64,000 bases of DNA from Pisolithus tinctorius. Taxonomy: Eukaryota; Basidiomycota; Agaricomycetes; Boletales; Pisolithaceae. Of this stretch, positions 23,209 to 35,328 are shown one piece after another. The translations under genes were made by a program, and so were the position numbers. The notes beneath the pieces were generated by a model. The model was not told the origin of the DNA. It searched no databases and saw only the letters and a program-made list of their open reading frames with translations. Every line of letters begins with the position of its first letter. The stretch's first letter is position 1. Where the stretch lies: the NCBI GenBank assembly GCA_024663395.1, contig JANFAH010000083.1, positions 62,001 through 126,000 on the forward strand. Reading direction: 5' to 3'.

Positions 23209-23891
23209 TGTCATAACCGTGCGTTCACACTAAGCCCTTACTCACTCCGTGCTCCACTCCGCCGGTCGTTCACTCACTCCGCACCTACTCCACCCAACTT
23301 CTGTTGGTTGCGAACCATCTCCGCTCCGACTGCTGTCGGACTTGTGTCGCTCTCCTACCGGACCGAGCGGTCCATCCTCTGAGGGGTCATGTGACTACCT
23401 TCGCAGTCAGGTACTCCACAGCGTGCTCACCGCATGGTCCAGCGCCTGGACTGCTTCCTTTTCTGGATGTTCTGTGTTACCCATTCGTATGTCCTCCGTC
23501 TACCCTTCATTCGTCGTCCAGGAAATTTTACTTGAAAACTTATGAGTCTCCGTATGTCAGTTCCGATTCCGGTTACTGTACTCCGCTGTTCCTCAGTACA
23601 AATATCAACTTAGTTCCTACTCCCTCTGATTCCGTCTTCTGCCTGTCGGAGTTATCTCCGACTCTCTGTCCATACTCTCCCTCTGAAATACGAGGGCTGA
23701 GATCGTGCAAGGGGGTAGCGCACGAGCTAAACCCGACGCCCTCACTCCGCTCCACCTTTGTCTCAGCGGTCTTCGTTCCTGCCGACACTCCGCTAGTCGG
23801 AGTTCTGTTCTTCTGTGTCGGACTTGCTTCCGAACCCCTCTCTAGACCTTATATAGTGTCGGAGTTGGTCGGAGTAGGCCCGGACTTGACA
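23209..23891 (+). repeat. 3' LTR of element A
   Basis: 683 bp. Lacks the 31-bp segment with the TATA box that the 5' LTR keeps. The self-primer site reads AGTACAAATAT (23595-23605) against AGTATGAATAT in the 5' LTR; both derive from AGTACGAATAT by opposite CpG transitions. Confidence 0.93.
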
Positions 23892-24047
23892 CAGTCATGA
23901 CAATTCTTTCACTTCTAGGACTTTTCATTGGGCAATCACAATGACTTCTGTCAGGTAACCCATGTTTACATCTATGGAAGTTAATTGTTATACTAGCACA
24001 TTAAATGCAGGTGACCAACTGATCAATGGCCCTATCAATCAAACCAC

Positions 24048-24991
24048 TTGTCTTGTTTGTACTCAGCTATGCCTTCCATGATTAAGAGCATTTCACCATT
24101 CTACAACCATGATTCAGCTGCACCTCCACCATTTCCTACTATGCTTACTGACCAACTTGAGCTCCTTGGAAAAGCATCTTGTTCAAAGAGCTCAGGCCTA
24201 CTTGCTGACAAAGTCCTCCCCCCAGCCCATACACTTTCATCAAAGAAGGTGCATGTCTCTGAAGTTCTGGCACAATCCCAGAAATCTACTCTGGCCCCTG
24301 AGTTCATTGTAGCTTCCAAGACTCCAGCCACATGGTTTGGATCTCCCTACCTGAAGAGAGCCCCTTCACAGGCTTGTTCTGAATCCACCAGTACTCCTAG
24401 CACCTCATCTGACAAGGAAGAAGTGGCATCTTCAGACAATGACTTGACCTCGAGCATCCAGTTGGAGTTAAAGGTTCCCAAACCTCCTGGAGAGCCTGGG
24501 CATCCTGGCAGAGGAAGTTACACACTTGAAACAGTGTTGAATTTGAATCAGAAGGTGTTCTCTAAGTTCAAGGTTTTCCACAGCACTACCTTCTTGTAAC
24601 CTGACTAACCCCTCCATGGTCTAGAAGTACATGCATGCTCTAATCAACAAGCATCTTGACACCAAGAAGTGTCTATCTGTGCAAGACCCTGCCCTCCTCA
24701 AGGTCATCTGCCAAAAGGTAAGTCATCATCCGCTATACAGTATTTAATACATATACAATCTCATGTTGTTAGGCTGTTGATAAGTTTCTGGACCTTGAGG
24801 TTTACAGTAATTATTGGATAGTGAATGATATGATTATGATGCGACTGAAGTATACATCCAGCTGTGCCAGACAGCAAGAATCTGAGTTGGCCACCAGCAA
24901 GGGAAAGAAGATAAAGACCACTGTGCACAACTTTTTCTCTCTTGAGCAACTCATTGCTGATCATTGGTTTCTTCACTGCAGAGGTAGCTGA
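24048..24991 (+). pseudogene. Hypothetical fungal protein, frameshifted
   Basis: Open frame from about 24048 to 24599 (MPSMIKSISPFYNHDS, a Ser/Pro-rich middle, then GSYTLETVLNLNQKVF), a frame change near 24590, then YMHALINKHLDTKKCLSVQDP, intron 24718-24772 (GTAAGT...TTAG, 55 nt), and AVDKFLDLEVYSNYWIVNDM...RLKY to a stop at 24989. It resembles a multicopy Agaricomycete hypothetical family, by memory only. Function unknown. Confidence 0.5.
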
Positions 24992-27074
24992 CAGGGTGGG
25001 CCAACACTGCTGGCAGTAGATATGACATCAAGTCACTTTAACTATGTATCTTTGTGCACATGCTATATGATAATCTTACTTTTCTGTCTGTCTCTGAGAC
25101 CTCCCTCCATGTTGCAATAAGCTGTTACATTCTGACCTATGACTACAGTACATTCACTGCTGCAGTTGCCTGTTGCCTGTCTGTTGGTCTTACACCTCTG
25201 CAGCCAAGTGCAGAACTGATGGCATGTGTCTGCCACTGTGAGAAAAATGCTCACAGCCACTTCCCTCATAATGATGTCAAAAAGAGCATTCCATCTCCAA
25301 AAGCAAGCTGTACACTTCCCTCATAACAATGTCAAAAAGAGCATTCCATCTCCAAAAACAAGCCATACACTGTTGGACTTACCCATTGAGTAAACTTCTT
25401 TCTCAAGTTTCTGCACAGCCCTGAGATCACCAAACTGATACTTGTAATGTGCCTACCTTTCCTGTGACAGTTGTACCCAAGGTGATGGCATGCTCAGAGA
25501 GCCCAAGGTGATGGTGTGCTCAGAGAGCTCAAGGGTGTGGGCCATCCTTGCAGCAGTGGTAGGATTTGAGATTGTGAGCTCAGCATGCATGTTGAATGAG
25601 TAGTAGTAGATGGATTGTCAGTCAGGACAAACAGGATGGGAGTGGGGTGTGAACAGCAGGCCCAGGTGTCTCTGTAAGAGTTTCTAGATGAGACAAAGGC
25701 AAATCAGACATAAAACAAACTGTAATCTTGTTTGGCCCATTCTCGAAGGCCTCAAGCTCAGACCACAACATCCTGACATTCTTGAGCAGAATTGATGGTA
25801 GACCTTATGGAAAGCATCCCCCTTGTTGTTCTTTCCCAAGTTGTATTCATTGTCTTATGGCATCATGGCATCAGTCAACACCAACAGTGTTGAACAGGAT
25901 GGGGGGACATTCATACCTTGCCAGCTTTGAAAAATTGTACGCAGTCATGCCAAACCACCTTGTCCAATGTGATTGTCAAGCACTGGCTGCTGTATGAGAC
26001 ATGGCTGATGGGATTTGATACACATGGATGTCAAAAAAAGTGTTTCAATTTTGGGCTGTAAACAAGGTGATCAAGTGCAAACTCCTAAGTTTGACTGATG
26101 GCTTCAAGGATCTGTAGGTTTTGACATTGGATTGAATGCAGGGCCACAATCTTGCCTGACTAACCTTCCAGAGGTCAACTGAAAGTGAAGGACAAGATTT
26201 GTTTGGGTATGTATATAGTTATTGTGTATCAACATTCAATGTTCAACACCTATGCAGGTAATAGCCAGCCTCAAGATTCAAGCATGCCTTCACCACCACT
26301 TCATAATGTAGCCAGCTACAAAGTATGTCCCCACAACCACTCCTGGATATGTGCACTCATACACAGATTCAACAGTTTCATGAAGGCAAGAGAACAAGGT
26401 GGCTTGGACCTTTGTGACCCCTTGAGATACTGCACAAAACTGTATGTGAAATCAGCAGAGATTTTCAAGCTCAACTCAATTAATCCCAACCAAGGCATCA
26501 TGTAGTCTGCAAGGGCAGCATCTCTGGGTCACATATTTACTACAGATCTTGCACCCACTCTCATCACAACAGCATCACCTTGGAATTTGCTGTCATCACT
26601 GCTCAAAAGTGGATTCAGGCAAAGATGGCAGTGTCACTTGAAGAAAACACAAAAGCAGTAAGTGTGCTGTCCCTCCACAATAGTAACTTCACAGTTATGA
26701 ATGTATGGCTGTAGGCAAGACTCCTGGAATAAACTTTCTGCAGTGGGTCAGCACAGCATGTGGGCATTGTCACTTGGTGTGGATGGGACCATGCAGATGA
26801 GTATAGCCTACACTTGAGGTGAAGGTCAGGTGTCTAAGGCAAAGGTCATGTGACTCCTTCATGACATTTTCATTTCATTCCACTTACCAATGAGGAAGGC
26901 AGGATATACACATGGGAATTCACCATCTCTAGGATGGAGGGCACACTGGGCAGTGAGTGAAGGAGTGACAGGTGTCCAGCACCAAAGGCAATATATGATG
27001 TTATCAGCAGGTGATCAGTGAGTGGGTGATTACTGAGCAGGCAACTACTTATCTTTTCTGATACATATACCAAC
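24992..27074. other. Long spacer, no gene recognised
   Basis: CpG-poor. Two small tandem duplications are visible: a 55-56 bp unit at 25261-25371 and a roughly 27-bp unit at about 25487-25542; both copies differ by TG versus CA. Frames at 25728-25997 and 26185-26505 show no recognisable domain and are not called. Confidence 0.45.
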
Positions 27075-27524
27075 TGTTACATTTCACCCTTGTTTTCTCC
27101 TGTTCACTGTATGTTTACCTTGTGTTTGATCCATTGGACTACTTTTCCTTTTAGAGCTGTCTTCTCTCTGATCTGACAGCTCACTATCTCCACCACTGGC
27201 ATTTCTCTCTCATTACATGCTTAGGACATGTGTCACTATTGTTCAACCAATAGCATAGTTACCTTGTTACATGTGGATGCCTCATGGTCCATTTCCTTGT
27301 AGTATTTAGCCTGTTGGCTCAAGTCCTGGAACCCCAGACTTGAGCTGCTCAATTATATGCAGCATTCTCAGAACTTTGCCCTCAGTGTCCCTTACCAGGA
27401 CCACTCTCACTGGCATTGACAAATCCTTTGTCATTTACAAAGGTTACTGCAGCTGTTGCTCACTAGAAACCCTCAGTCTGCAGCTGAGCTCTCCTTACAC
27501 CTTGACTTCAGTATTAGTGTAACA
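27075..27524 (+). mobile_element. Solo LTR, family E, copy 1
   Basis: 450 bp, TGTTACATTTCACC...AGTGTAACA, flanked by CCAAC (27070-27074 and 27525-27529). Same family as 58965-59415, but CpGs are largely replaced by TG or CA. No internal retroelement sequence adjoins. Confidence 0.88.
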
Positions 27525-27739
27525 CCAACTCTCCAGACTAGCTGCTTTTATCCCAACAATTACCCCAACAATTACAACAATAAGAACAATAATTCAAGGT
27601 GATGTAAGCATGGTCATCATGCATGTTTCCTGACCCAACTGACTCATGTTATCTTCATTTTTTTCCCTCCCCTTTTTGTCTGAAGGTGGTGCCCTGCAAC
27701 AAGATATCTTGACCATGAAAAAGGGTCAAGGTTACCCCA

Positions 27740-28213
27740 TGTCATATGCTGAGAAACCTGTGGCTTGGTTTTATGACCTGGATGCTGAACACTGAAATGC
27801 ACTCTGTTCCTTACTATACTTTTCTAGTTAGCTTCTGTACTGCCCTCACTTGTGCCAAGGCAGTGTCTGTCTTTGGCTTTCCAATCCCTGCCTTCTCACC
27901 TAACTTTTAGTTAGCTCCTTGCACAACTGTTTAGTCCCTCACTGGTAACCTCAGCCTTTGGGTTGCTGGTCTTTGGTATATATACTCTATGTAGATTGTA
28001 CTTAGCTCCTCAGTCTGAATATCAATCTAGTTCACCCCAAGCCCCCAGCTTAAGCCCAAGTTGATCCTTGGCTTTTGCTCCTGATCCCCCCTTGGCTCTC
28101 TCTGACCTCAACCCAGCTTGCACAAGGGTCTAGCACATGAGCTAAGACCAAGGGTTGTTGCACTGGTGCTCAGCCTTCAGCCTTCAACCCCCAACCTAGT
28201 CACAAAATTAACA
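27740..28213 (+). repeat. 5' LTR of element B
   Basis: TGTCATATGC...AATTAACA. TATATATA at 27977-27984 and self-primer start AGTCTGAATAT at 28012-28022. Most differences from the 3' LTR are TG versus CA at the same dinucleotide. Confidence 0.92.
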
Positions 28214-28215
28214 GT

Positions 28216-28226
28216 ATATTCAGACT
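28216..28226 (+). promoter_or_regulatory. Self-priming PBS of element B
   Basis: ATATTCAGACT, perfectly complementary to AGTCTGAATAT at 28012-28022. Compared with A, two positions changed on both sides so that pairing is kept. Confidence 0.85.
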
Positions 28227-28253
28227 ACCACTTGTGCAAGTCACTCACCATCC

Positions 28254-29627
28254 ATGACCAGAACCTGCACCCAAACTCAAGCAGACCATGCTTTAGAATC
28301 CACCTCTGCCTCGAGACCAACTCAACCTGAAACCTCAGATGACCCTTGCTGCCAGTTGGCCCTTAGTTCCCTTGCCAGTCACCACTGGACTTCTGTGATT
28401 GTGCAGCAGTTCCAAGGATTCTTGGCCCATCATTCCAGTACTACACCAGCTTCCAATGATCGAGGTACACCAACACCAGCCAGTTGTTGGCCTCCCACTC
28501 CCTTTGGCAACCCTGGAGGTGATGGTGATGATGACCTGGACAACTCTGACAATCACTCCAGTAATGATGACAATGATAACAACGATGATCCTTTTGGGCC
28601 TAATCTCAAGGAAGGTGAACATGAGGAAACTGAAGGAAACCTGCAAACCATGAAGGTCTTAGATAGTCTTGCCAGGGCCATACAGTCACTCGCCTGGTCT
28701 TCCTGCCAAGACACCGAAGGAAGCTCAGGATCAGCCAAGGTCCAGGAGCCAGACACCTTTGATGGCACTGACCCAAAGAAGCTCCAACAATTCCTCATCC
28801 AGTGTGAGTTGACTTTCCAGAACAAACCCTGAGCCTTCTGTGATGACTGCTGAAAGGTAACCATCACCCAATCCTATCTTAAGGGAATGGCACTCAAATG
28901 GTTTGAGCTGGACCTTCTCATCACCAGCAAACCTGAGGACCCACCCCTGTGGATGGACAGCTGGCATGAGTTTGTCATCAAACTCCAGTCAACCTTTGGA
29001 CCCCATGACCCAGTAGCAGAAGCCGAGAACCAGCTCAACCACCTAACCATGAAAGAAACCCACTGCATCAACAAATACATGGTCAAGTTCAACAGACTAG
29101 CTACCCAGGTCTGGGGTTACAGTGACAGGACTCTCCACCACTTCTTCTATGCTGGTCTTCCCAACCAAATCAAAGACGAGATAAGCTGGGTAGGCAAACC
29201 CCACACCCTTGAAGACCTTTGCCATCTAGCCCAGGACATAGATGCCTGCTACTGGGAACAATGTGAGGAGGTCTAACACCAGAACCAGTCTTCTGGTAAC
29301 CAGAACTCATCAAAAACTGGCAATAGAGACTTGAACACCAACAAAGGGAAAACCTCAGCATCCAACACCTCCCAGCCCCCCACTGCACTGAAGACTGGCA
29401 GTATCAATGCTGGGTCTTCAAAGCCCAAGACAGCCAGCAACAAACTTGGCAAGGATGGAAAGTTGATGGCTGCCAAGCAAAAGTGACATTTCAATCTAAA
29501 GCTCTGCATGTTCTGTGGAGGGGATGGTCACATAGCCAAGGAATGCCCCAAGAAGGTGGCCAAGGCTAGAGCAGCTGTGGCAGCTCCAGAAGCCACACCA
29601 GAGGCCTCCACTGAGGCAAAAAAATAG
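28254..29627 (+). pseudogene. Gag of element B
   Basis: Capsid-like core (EPDTFDGTDPKKLQQFL, GMALKWFELDLL, STFGPHDPV) and zinc knuckle CMFCGGDGHIAKEC. In-frame TGA codons at about 28830, 28850 and 29484 and a TAA at about 29274 lie mostly where A has Arg codons. The frame ends at TAG 29625 after seven A residues. Confidence 0.88.
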
Positions 29628-29665
29628 TTGGTGGTCCTCAGAACCTCACACACCCCGAGGACTGT
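29618..29665 (+). promoter_or_regulatory. -1 frameshift signal, element B
   Basis: AAAAAAA (29618-29624) then TAG. Stem GTCCTC (29634-29639) with GAGGAC (29657-29662), extended by three G-U pairs to 29631/29665. The loop keeps the CTCACACA tract seen in A as CTCGCACA. The -1 frame is open from the heptamer into protease. Confidence 0.8.
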
Positions 29666-31353
29666 GTTGACTCTGGTGGTGTGCTCTCCGAGGTTAAGCT
29701 CAATGCATCCACTCTTTGCAACCTGAATAGTCTTATGCCTACCATTTCTCTAGCATCCTATGACAAGCTGGCATTCCCAGTACTTGTCAACTCCAGCTCT
29801 ACACACTGTTTTATAGATACAAAATTTGCAAATAAAATCTCTGTTCCCCTTTACTCCATCCCACTGGTCCAGCTTTGGCTGTTTGACAGCACATCCAACT
29901 GGGTCATCACCCAGGCAGCAGATCTCGTCTTCATTTTTCCCTCCAGTGATGCAACCCCAGTCACCCTCTATGCAACCCCACTGGACTCCAAGTGCAAGGC
30001 AGTCTTAGGATACAACTGGCTCACCCAACACAATCTGTTGATTGACTGGGTCTCAAGCAGTATTAGATTCCAGATGCCTGTACAATGAGTGCCAGACCCC
30101 CTGATGGCACCTCCTGACCCTGAGCCTTTGGCTCCCAGACCAACCACCCTCGGCTCTAATGAGCATCTGACCCCACAATTAGAGAAACCAGTTGCACTGG
30201 GCTTGACTTGCCCACCTATTGCCTTCGTCAATGCTGCAGCCTATGTCCAGGCATGTAAACTCGAAGGGTCTTCTCAGTTCAGCCTCCAGCTCCATCCCTC
30301 GGCTCTCACCTCCCTTCAGTCTTCAAAAGTAGAAGACACACCGAACCTCTCTGGCATTCCACTGGAGTACCATGAGTATGCCAACATGTTCAGTAAATCC
30401 AAAGCCACTACCCTAGCACCCCACTGGGAACACGATCTTAAGATCAAGCTGGAAGGAGACTCATCACCACCCCTCAGCCCTATCTACTCCCTGTCACCAG
30501 TAGAGCTTGAAGCTCTCCAGGCCTTCCTAGATGAGCATCTGGCTACTGGGTTCATCTGACTGACCTCTTCCCCCACAGAGTGCCGGTCCTCTTTGTCAAG
30601 AAGAAGGATGGCTCCCTTCAGCTCTGTGTTGACTTCTGGGGCTTGAACAAAATCACTAAAAAGGACCAATACCCACTCCCCCTCATCACCAACCTCCTGG
30701 ACTCACCATCCTGGGCCAAGGTTTACACCAAAATCGACCTCAGACATGTGTATCACCTAGTCTGGATCACTGATGGTGATGAATGGAAAACCACATTCTG
30801 CACTTGGTATGGGTCCTTTGAATGGCTTGTCATGCCTTTTGGTCTGTCCAATGCTTCATCAACATGGTGTTCACCGACCTCCTAGATGTATGCATTGTGG
30901 TCTACCTGGATGACATACTCATCTACTCCAATGACAAGAACTCACACCAGCAGCATGTTGAAGAGGTCCTGCACTGACTCCAGAAGCATGGCCTGTATGC
31001 CAAACCGGAAAAATGTGAGTTCCACTCTGAGTCAGTAGAGTACCTAGGCTACTGTCTTTTGCCAGCTGGCCTCACCATGTCTGGCAAAAAGATCAAAGCC
31101 ATCTGCAACTGGCCCAAGCCCTGGAAGGTCAAGGACATCCAATCCTTCCTAGGCTTCGCCAACTTCTACTGATGTTTCATCTACAACTACTCAGACATCA
31201 TTGTCCCCCTGACCCACCTCACACAAAAAAACATACCCTGGAACTTCTCTGAGGAGTGCTGATCAGCCTTCAATATGCTTAAAGAAGCTTTCACCACTGC
31301 TCCTATCCTTACCCACTTCATTCCCAGCACTCAACTCACAGTGGAAACCGATG

Positions 31354-33215
31354 TGAGTCAAAGTGTGGAAAGGTGGTGAAAACCAACCAAAACCAACACA
31401 AAAGACAAATGTAAAGCGAGTGGTGGTGTGCCTCCACGGAACCTGGAGGGCAGAAACCTGAATGTGGGGGGGGAAACTTCAATGGCAGGGTGCTCCTAGC
31501 ACAAGTCAACGACGAGTTACGCAGGAGTAGATGAATGGATGATGACTGAGGAGGAGATGCTGAACAGAGCAGGGGTGTTCAGCTGAAAGGACTTGGGAGT
31601 AATGGATTTCGATAGGACGTGCTCCTGGCACAAGTCGATGACGAGTTATGCAGGAGTGGGAGGATGACTAAGCAAGACTTGCTGACTAAGTGTGGATGGA
31701 GCTTCAGATAATGAATGGTGGTAGATAGACTCTTCCGAATGAGCCTCAACTACCAAGTATATGAATGATGACAGATAGACCCCTTCGTGGAGCCTCAACT
31801 GTCGACGACGAGATGGGCACTGGACTGACTGCTGGACTGCTTCTGAATTGCTTCCTGATTGATTCTGGGTAGCTAAGTACATGGGGGTTTATATACTGAG
31901 GGGGGAGCACAGCTTGTGACAAACAAGGCACAAACACTTGGTAAGTAATGAGTAAGGACTGAGTAATCATGATGAGTAAGCGAGAAATGAAAAGTAAGCA
32001 AGCAAAGAAGATTGGTAAGTATTGGCAATGAACAAGTCAAGGATAGTCAAAATATCACAAAATGAGTCAAATAGAATCAGAAACTGAGTAAGCGCACTGA
32101 TATCACATTAGGGGGTGGCGATGCAAGTTAGATCTCGGCGGAGACATCTCTAAATCCAAAGATGGCATGACAGATGGACGGTGTTTCCAGATAGGGAAGT
32201 ATTAATTCCAGAATTGAAGGGCATGAGTCAGGTGTCAAAGGGGGCTAGGGCATTGGGGGTCTGTGGGGAAATGAGAGCATATGCGATCGCGTCTCCCACC
32301 CTTCCATCCTCTCAGCGAAGTTAACAAAAACTTCATGAACAGGGCTCTGATGGAGGAGGAGGAGAAGGGGGAACATCTTCTGCTGGATCTTGCAGTAAGA
32401 AGGCAAGATGCATGTCATACTCGTCATGAATGCGATCAGGGAGGCTGGAGGACAGTAGATTATACTGCAGCTGTCGCAATGTGGGAAGAATGATGGACGA
32501 GACTGGAATAAAGACGGTGCAGGGAGCAGGGAGGAATGATCCATATGCTTCATTAACCAGGGAGACCGAAATGACCACATAAGACCTTTCTAACTGAGTG
32601 ACAGACCTGAGGCGACCAAAGAACGTCCTTCTGGAAGTCATACTGACAAGGAGAACACGCTGACCAAGCTGCATGGGATGAGATGGGGCTGACAATGACG
32701 GGATGAACCAGGGGGCTTCAGGATGGAAGCTGGTGGGAATGCCTGGCAGATATACGTAGCCACTGTCTCTGGCAAATGAGACAAGCGAGATGATCGACGA
32801 AGAGGCAGCCATGATTGATGGACTTAGCGAAATGAGCATCTGATGGATGGAGTGCTGTAGAAACGTGCAGGGTGCGAGGATCCTCTCCAAATTTGGAAGG
32901 AAGAATCGTGGGGCTAAGCACTTTAAGCGAGCATGGGAATGGAGTCGATATCTTTGGAAATGGTGGAGATACAACGAAAACTGGAATGCCGTACATGGGC
33001 GCTAAAAACCTTTAATGCACGCTTAACTCGCTTCCTCTTTTCTCTTTAGCACTGACGACTCGTTCTTGTGCGAAGGATGACTGTTCATGTCCAACAGTCT
33101 TTCTACGCATGAGGCCTTTAGTCTTCATCTGCATGCTTGGGCATTGTGCGCAACTCGTCAACGAGTTAGGCAGAGTCAGCTGTAACCATGTCCACAACAC
33201 CTTTGGTGTGTGACA
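31354..33215 (+). mobile_element. Repeat G, copy 2 (complete)
   Basis: 1862 bp, TGAGTCAAAG...GGTGTGTGACA, flanked by a 6-bp duplication CCGATG (31348-31353 and 33216-33221) inside the RNase H coding region of B. It holds a direct repeat (around 31487 and 31620, core GTGCTCCT.GCACAAGTC) and a hairpin AACTCGT/ACGAGTT near the 3' end. It has more CpG than the B sequence around it, so it inserted later. No reverse transcriptase or transposase domain was recognised. Confidence 0.88.
32333..32994 (-). CDS. Conserved repeat-G protein, copy 2 (frameshifted)
   Basis: N-terminal part MYGIPVFVVSPPFPKISTPF reads in one frame from about 32993 and the rest (ISLVSFARDSGYVYLPGIP, VSMTSRRTFFGRLRSV, AYGSFLPAPCTVFIP, LPDRIHDEYDMHLAFLLQDP) in another, so one or two small frameshifts lie near 32800-32900. 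Pro/Ser-rich C-terminus ending at 32333. Unknown function. Confidence 0.5.
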
Positions 33216-35328
33216 CCGATGCTTCGGACTATGCCATCGCCAGCATACCGTCCATTACCGGTGAAGACAACCAACTTTGCCCAGTCACCTTTTACTCCCA
33301 GACACTGTCTGTGCTGGAACTCAACTATGACACCCATGATAAGGAGTTACTTGCTATCTTTGAGGCCTTCCAGGCCTGGAGACACTACTTGGAGGGTGCC
33401 CCTCTACCCATTGATGTGGTCACCAACCACAAGAACCTAGAATACTTCTCAACCTCTAAGGTACTCACATGCTGGCAAGCTTGGTGGTCCAAGTACCTGT
33501 CACAGTTCAACCTTGTCATCCATTTCTGCCTGGGTAAGCTCAGTGCTAAGCCTGACACTCTCACTAGATGATGGGATGTCTACCCCAAGGAGGAGGATAG
33601 GGGCTATGCTCAGGCAAACCCCCATAACCTCCAACCAGTGTTCACACAAGAACAGCTGGTCTCAGCTCTCCATGCCACATGCTTGGAGTACCCTGTACTA
33701 CATGCCAGCCTTCTAATGGACATAGAACAACTCCATAATGAAATACTTGCCACACTACCCTTGGACCCACTGTCCCAACACCAACTCACAGACACCTCTG
33801 ACCCTCGGTGGTCGGTTGACAGCACTGGTCTGCTGTGCCTCGATAACCAGATCTATGTACCAGATGCCAATGACCTTCAGCTCAAGGTCCTTTGGTACAA
33901 ACATGATCACCCACTGTCAGGACACTTTGGCCAGAATCAGATGTTGGAACTGATCTGGTGAGAGTACACCTGGCCTGGCATTCACACCTTTGTCAAGGAG
34001 TATGTGAGGTCCTGTACTACATGCATGAGAGCCAAAACACCCAGACACCAACCATATGGCACCCTGAAACAACTGCCAATACTGGAAAAGCCATGGAATT
34101 CCATTTCTATGGATTTCATTGAGCACCTACTGGCATCCAGTGGTCACACCACTATCGTGGTGGTTGTGGACCAACTGTCCAAGCAGGCTATATTCATACC
34201 CACCCACAACACTATTACCTCCCCTGAGCTTGCTAAGCTCTTTCTACTCCATGTCTTCTCAAAACACAGTGTCCTGGCACATGTAACCTCTGACCAAGGC
34301 TCTGAATTTGTCTTGCACTTCTTCCAGTCCTTGGGTAAAGCACTGGATATGCACCTACACTTCACTTCTGGATACCACCCAGAAGGAGATGGCCAGACCA
34401 AACAAGCAAACCAGACCTTGGAACAGTACCTCTGGGTATATTGCAACTACCAACAGGACAACTGGGCTGAGTTACTTCCATTGGCTGAGTTTGCCTACAA
34501 CAATGCCCTGAGTGCCACCACCAGTGTTTCCCCTTTCTTTGCCAACAAGGGCTACCACCCTAACCTCTCAGTCTTCCCTGAAAGGGACTTGTCCTCAGCA
34601 CGGGCTATGGACTATGCCATGCACCTAGACAAACTACACCAGTTCCTACAAGAAGAGATGGCACTAGCCCAGGCTAGATACCAAGGTCCAGCAGATGCAA
34701 AAAGGCTACCGGTGCCCAAGATCAACCTTGGTGAACAGGTCTATGTCAAAGCCAAGTACTTCCAGACCACAAGGCCATCACAGAAACTTGCTGACAAGAA
34801 CCTAGGCCCCTACTCAGTAATAGCCCAGCCCAGCACCCACTCATTCACCCTTCATCTCCCAGACTCCATGTGTGCGGTACACCCAGTGTTCCATGTGTCA
34901 CAACTAGAACCAGCACACCCCAATGTCATCCCAAACTGAACACAGCCACCACCACCACTGGTCGAGGTGGATGGCAAACCAGAGTACAAGATCGCCAAGA
35001 TCCTTGACTCAAAGGTAGACCAGCAACAAAAGTGCAGGCTACAGTACTTGGTACACTGGGCTGGCTATGAGGGCACTGATGAGGAAACATCCTGGCTACT
35101 GGCCACCAAGCTGGGCAATGCTGAGGATCTACTCACTGCTTTCCATGCCAGTTACCCTGACAAACCCAGACCAACCTCTAGCTAAAACAACCACCTACAC
35201 TTTCTTTTCTCTTCTCCTTCCTTGTAGTTGCCTTCTCTTACTATACCAGGATAGTTGACACATTAAAAAGAAATATATATATACATGGTATTCACATTTA
35301 CATTGGCATTCGGCTCAGGCCAGCATAC

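Larger units (their letters stand above)
15811..23891 (+). mobile_element. Ty3/gypsy chromovirus element A
   Basis: Full-length LTR retrotransposon with LTRs at 15811-16524 and 23209-23891 and target duplication CAGT (15807-15810 and 23892-23895). Order: LTR, self-priming PBS, gag, -1 frameshift, pro-RT-RH-IN-chromodomain, antisense two-exon gene, polypurine tract, LTR. It is CpG-rich compared with B and C, so it is the younger insertion, but three nonsense codons and two catalytic Asp to Asn changes disable it. Confidence 0.95.
29618..35185 (+). pseudogene. Pol of element B, interrupted by G2
   Basis: Protease STHCFID (about 29797), RT with YLDDILIYS (about 30904), RNase H split at VETD (31353) and resumed at DASDYA (33216), integrase with HDHPLSGHF, ISMDFIEHL, TSDQGSEF and GQTKQAN, chromodomain YKIAKILDSKVDQQ...YLVHWAGY. 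Frameshift near 30570, a small deletion near 30855 removing AxFQR, and several TGA codons. The third integrase acid (Glu in A) is Lys. Many Arg positions of A are Trp, Cys, His or Gln here, all explained by CpG transitions. Confidence 0.9.

Noticed and set aside
25728..26505. Two small plus-strand frames in the spacer
   Set aside because: No domain, no splice partners, CpG-poor old sequence.
35265..35290. AT-rich ATATAT run as an origin or promoter
   Set aside because: Simple repeat between pol and the antisense gene of B; no supporting context.
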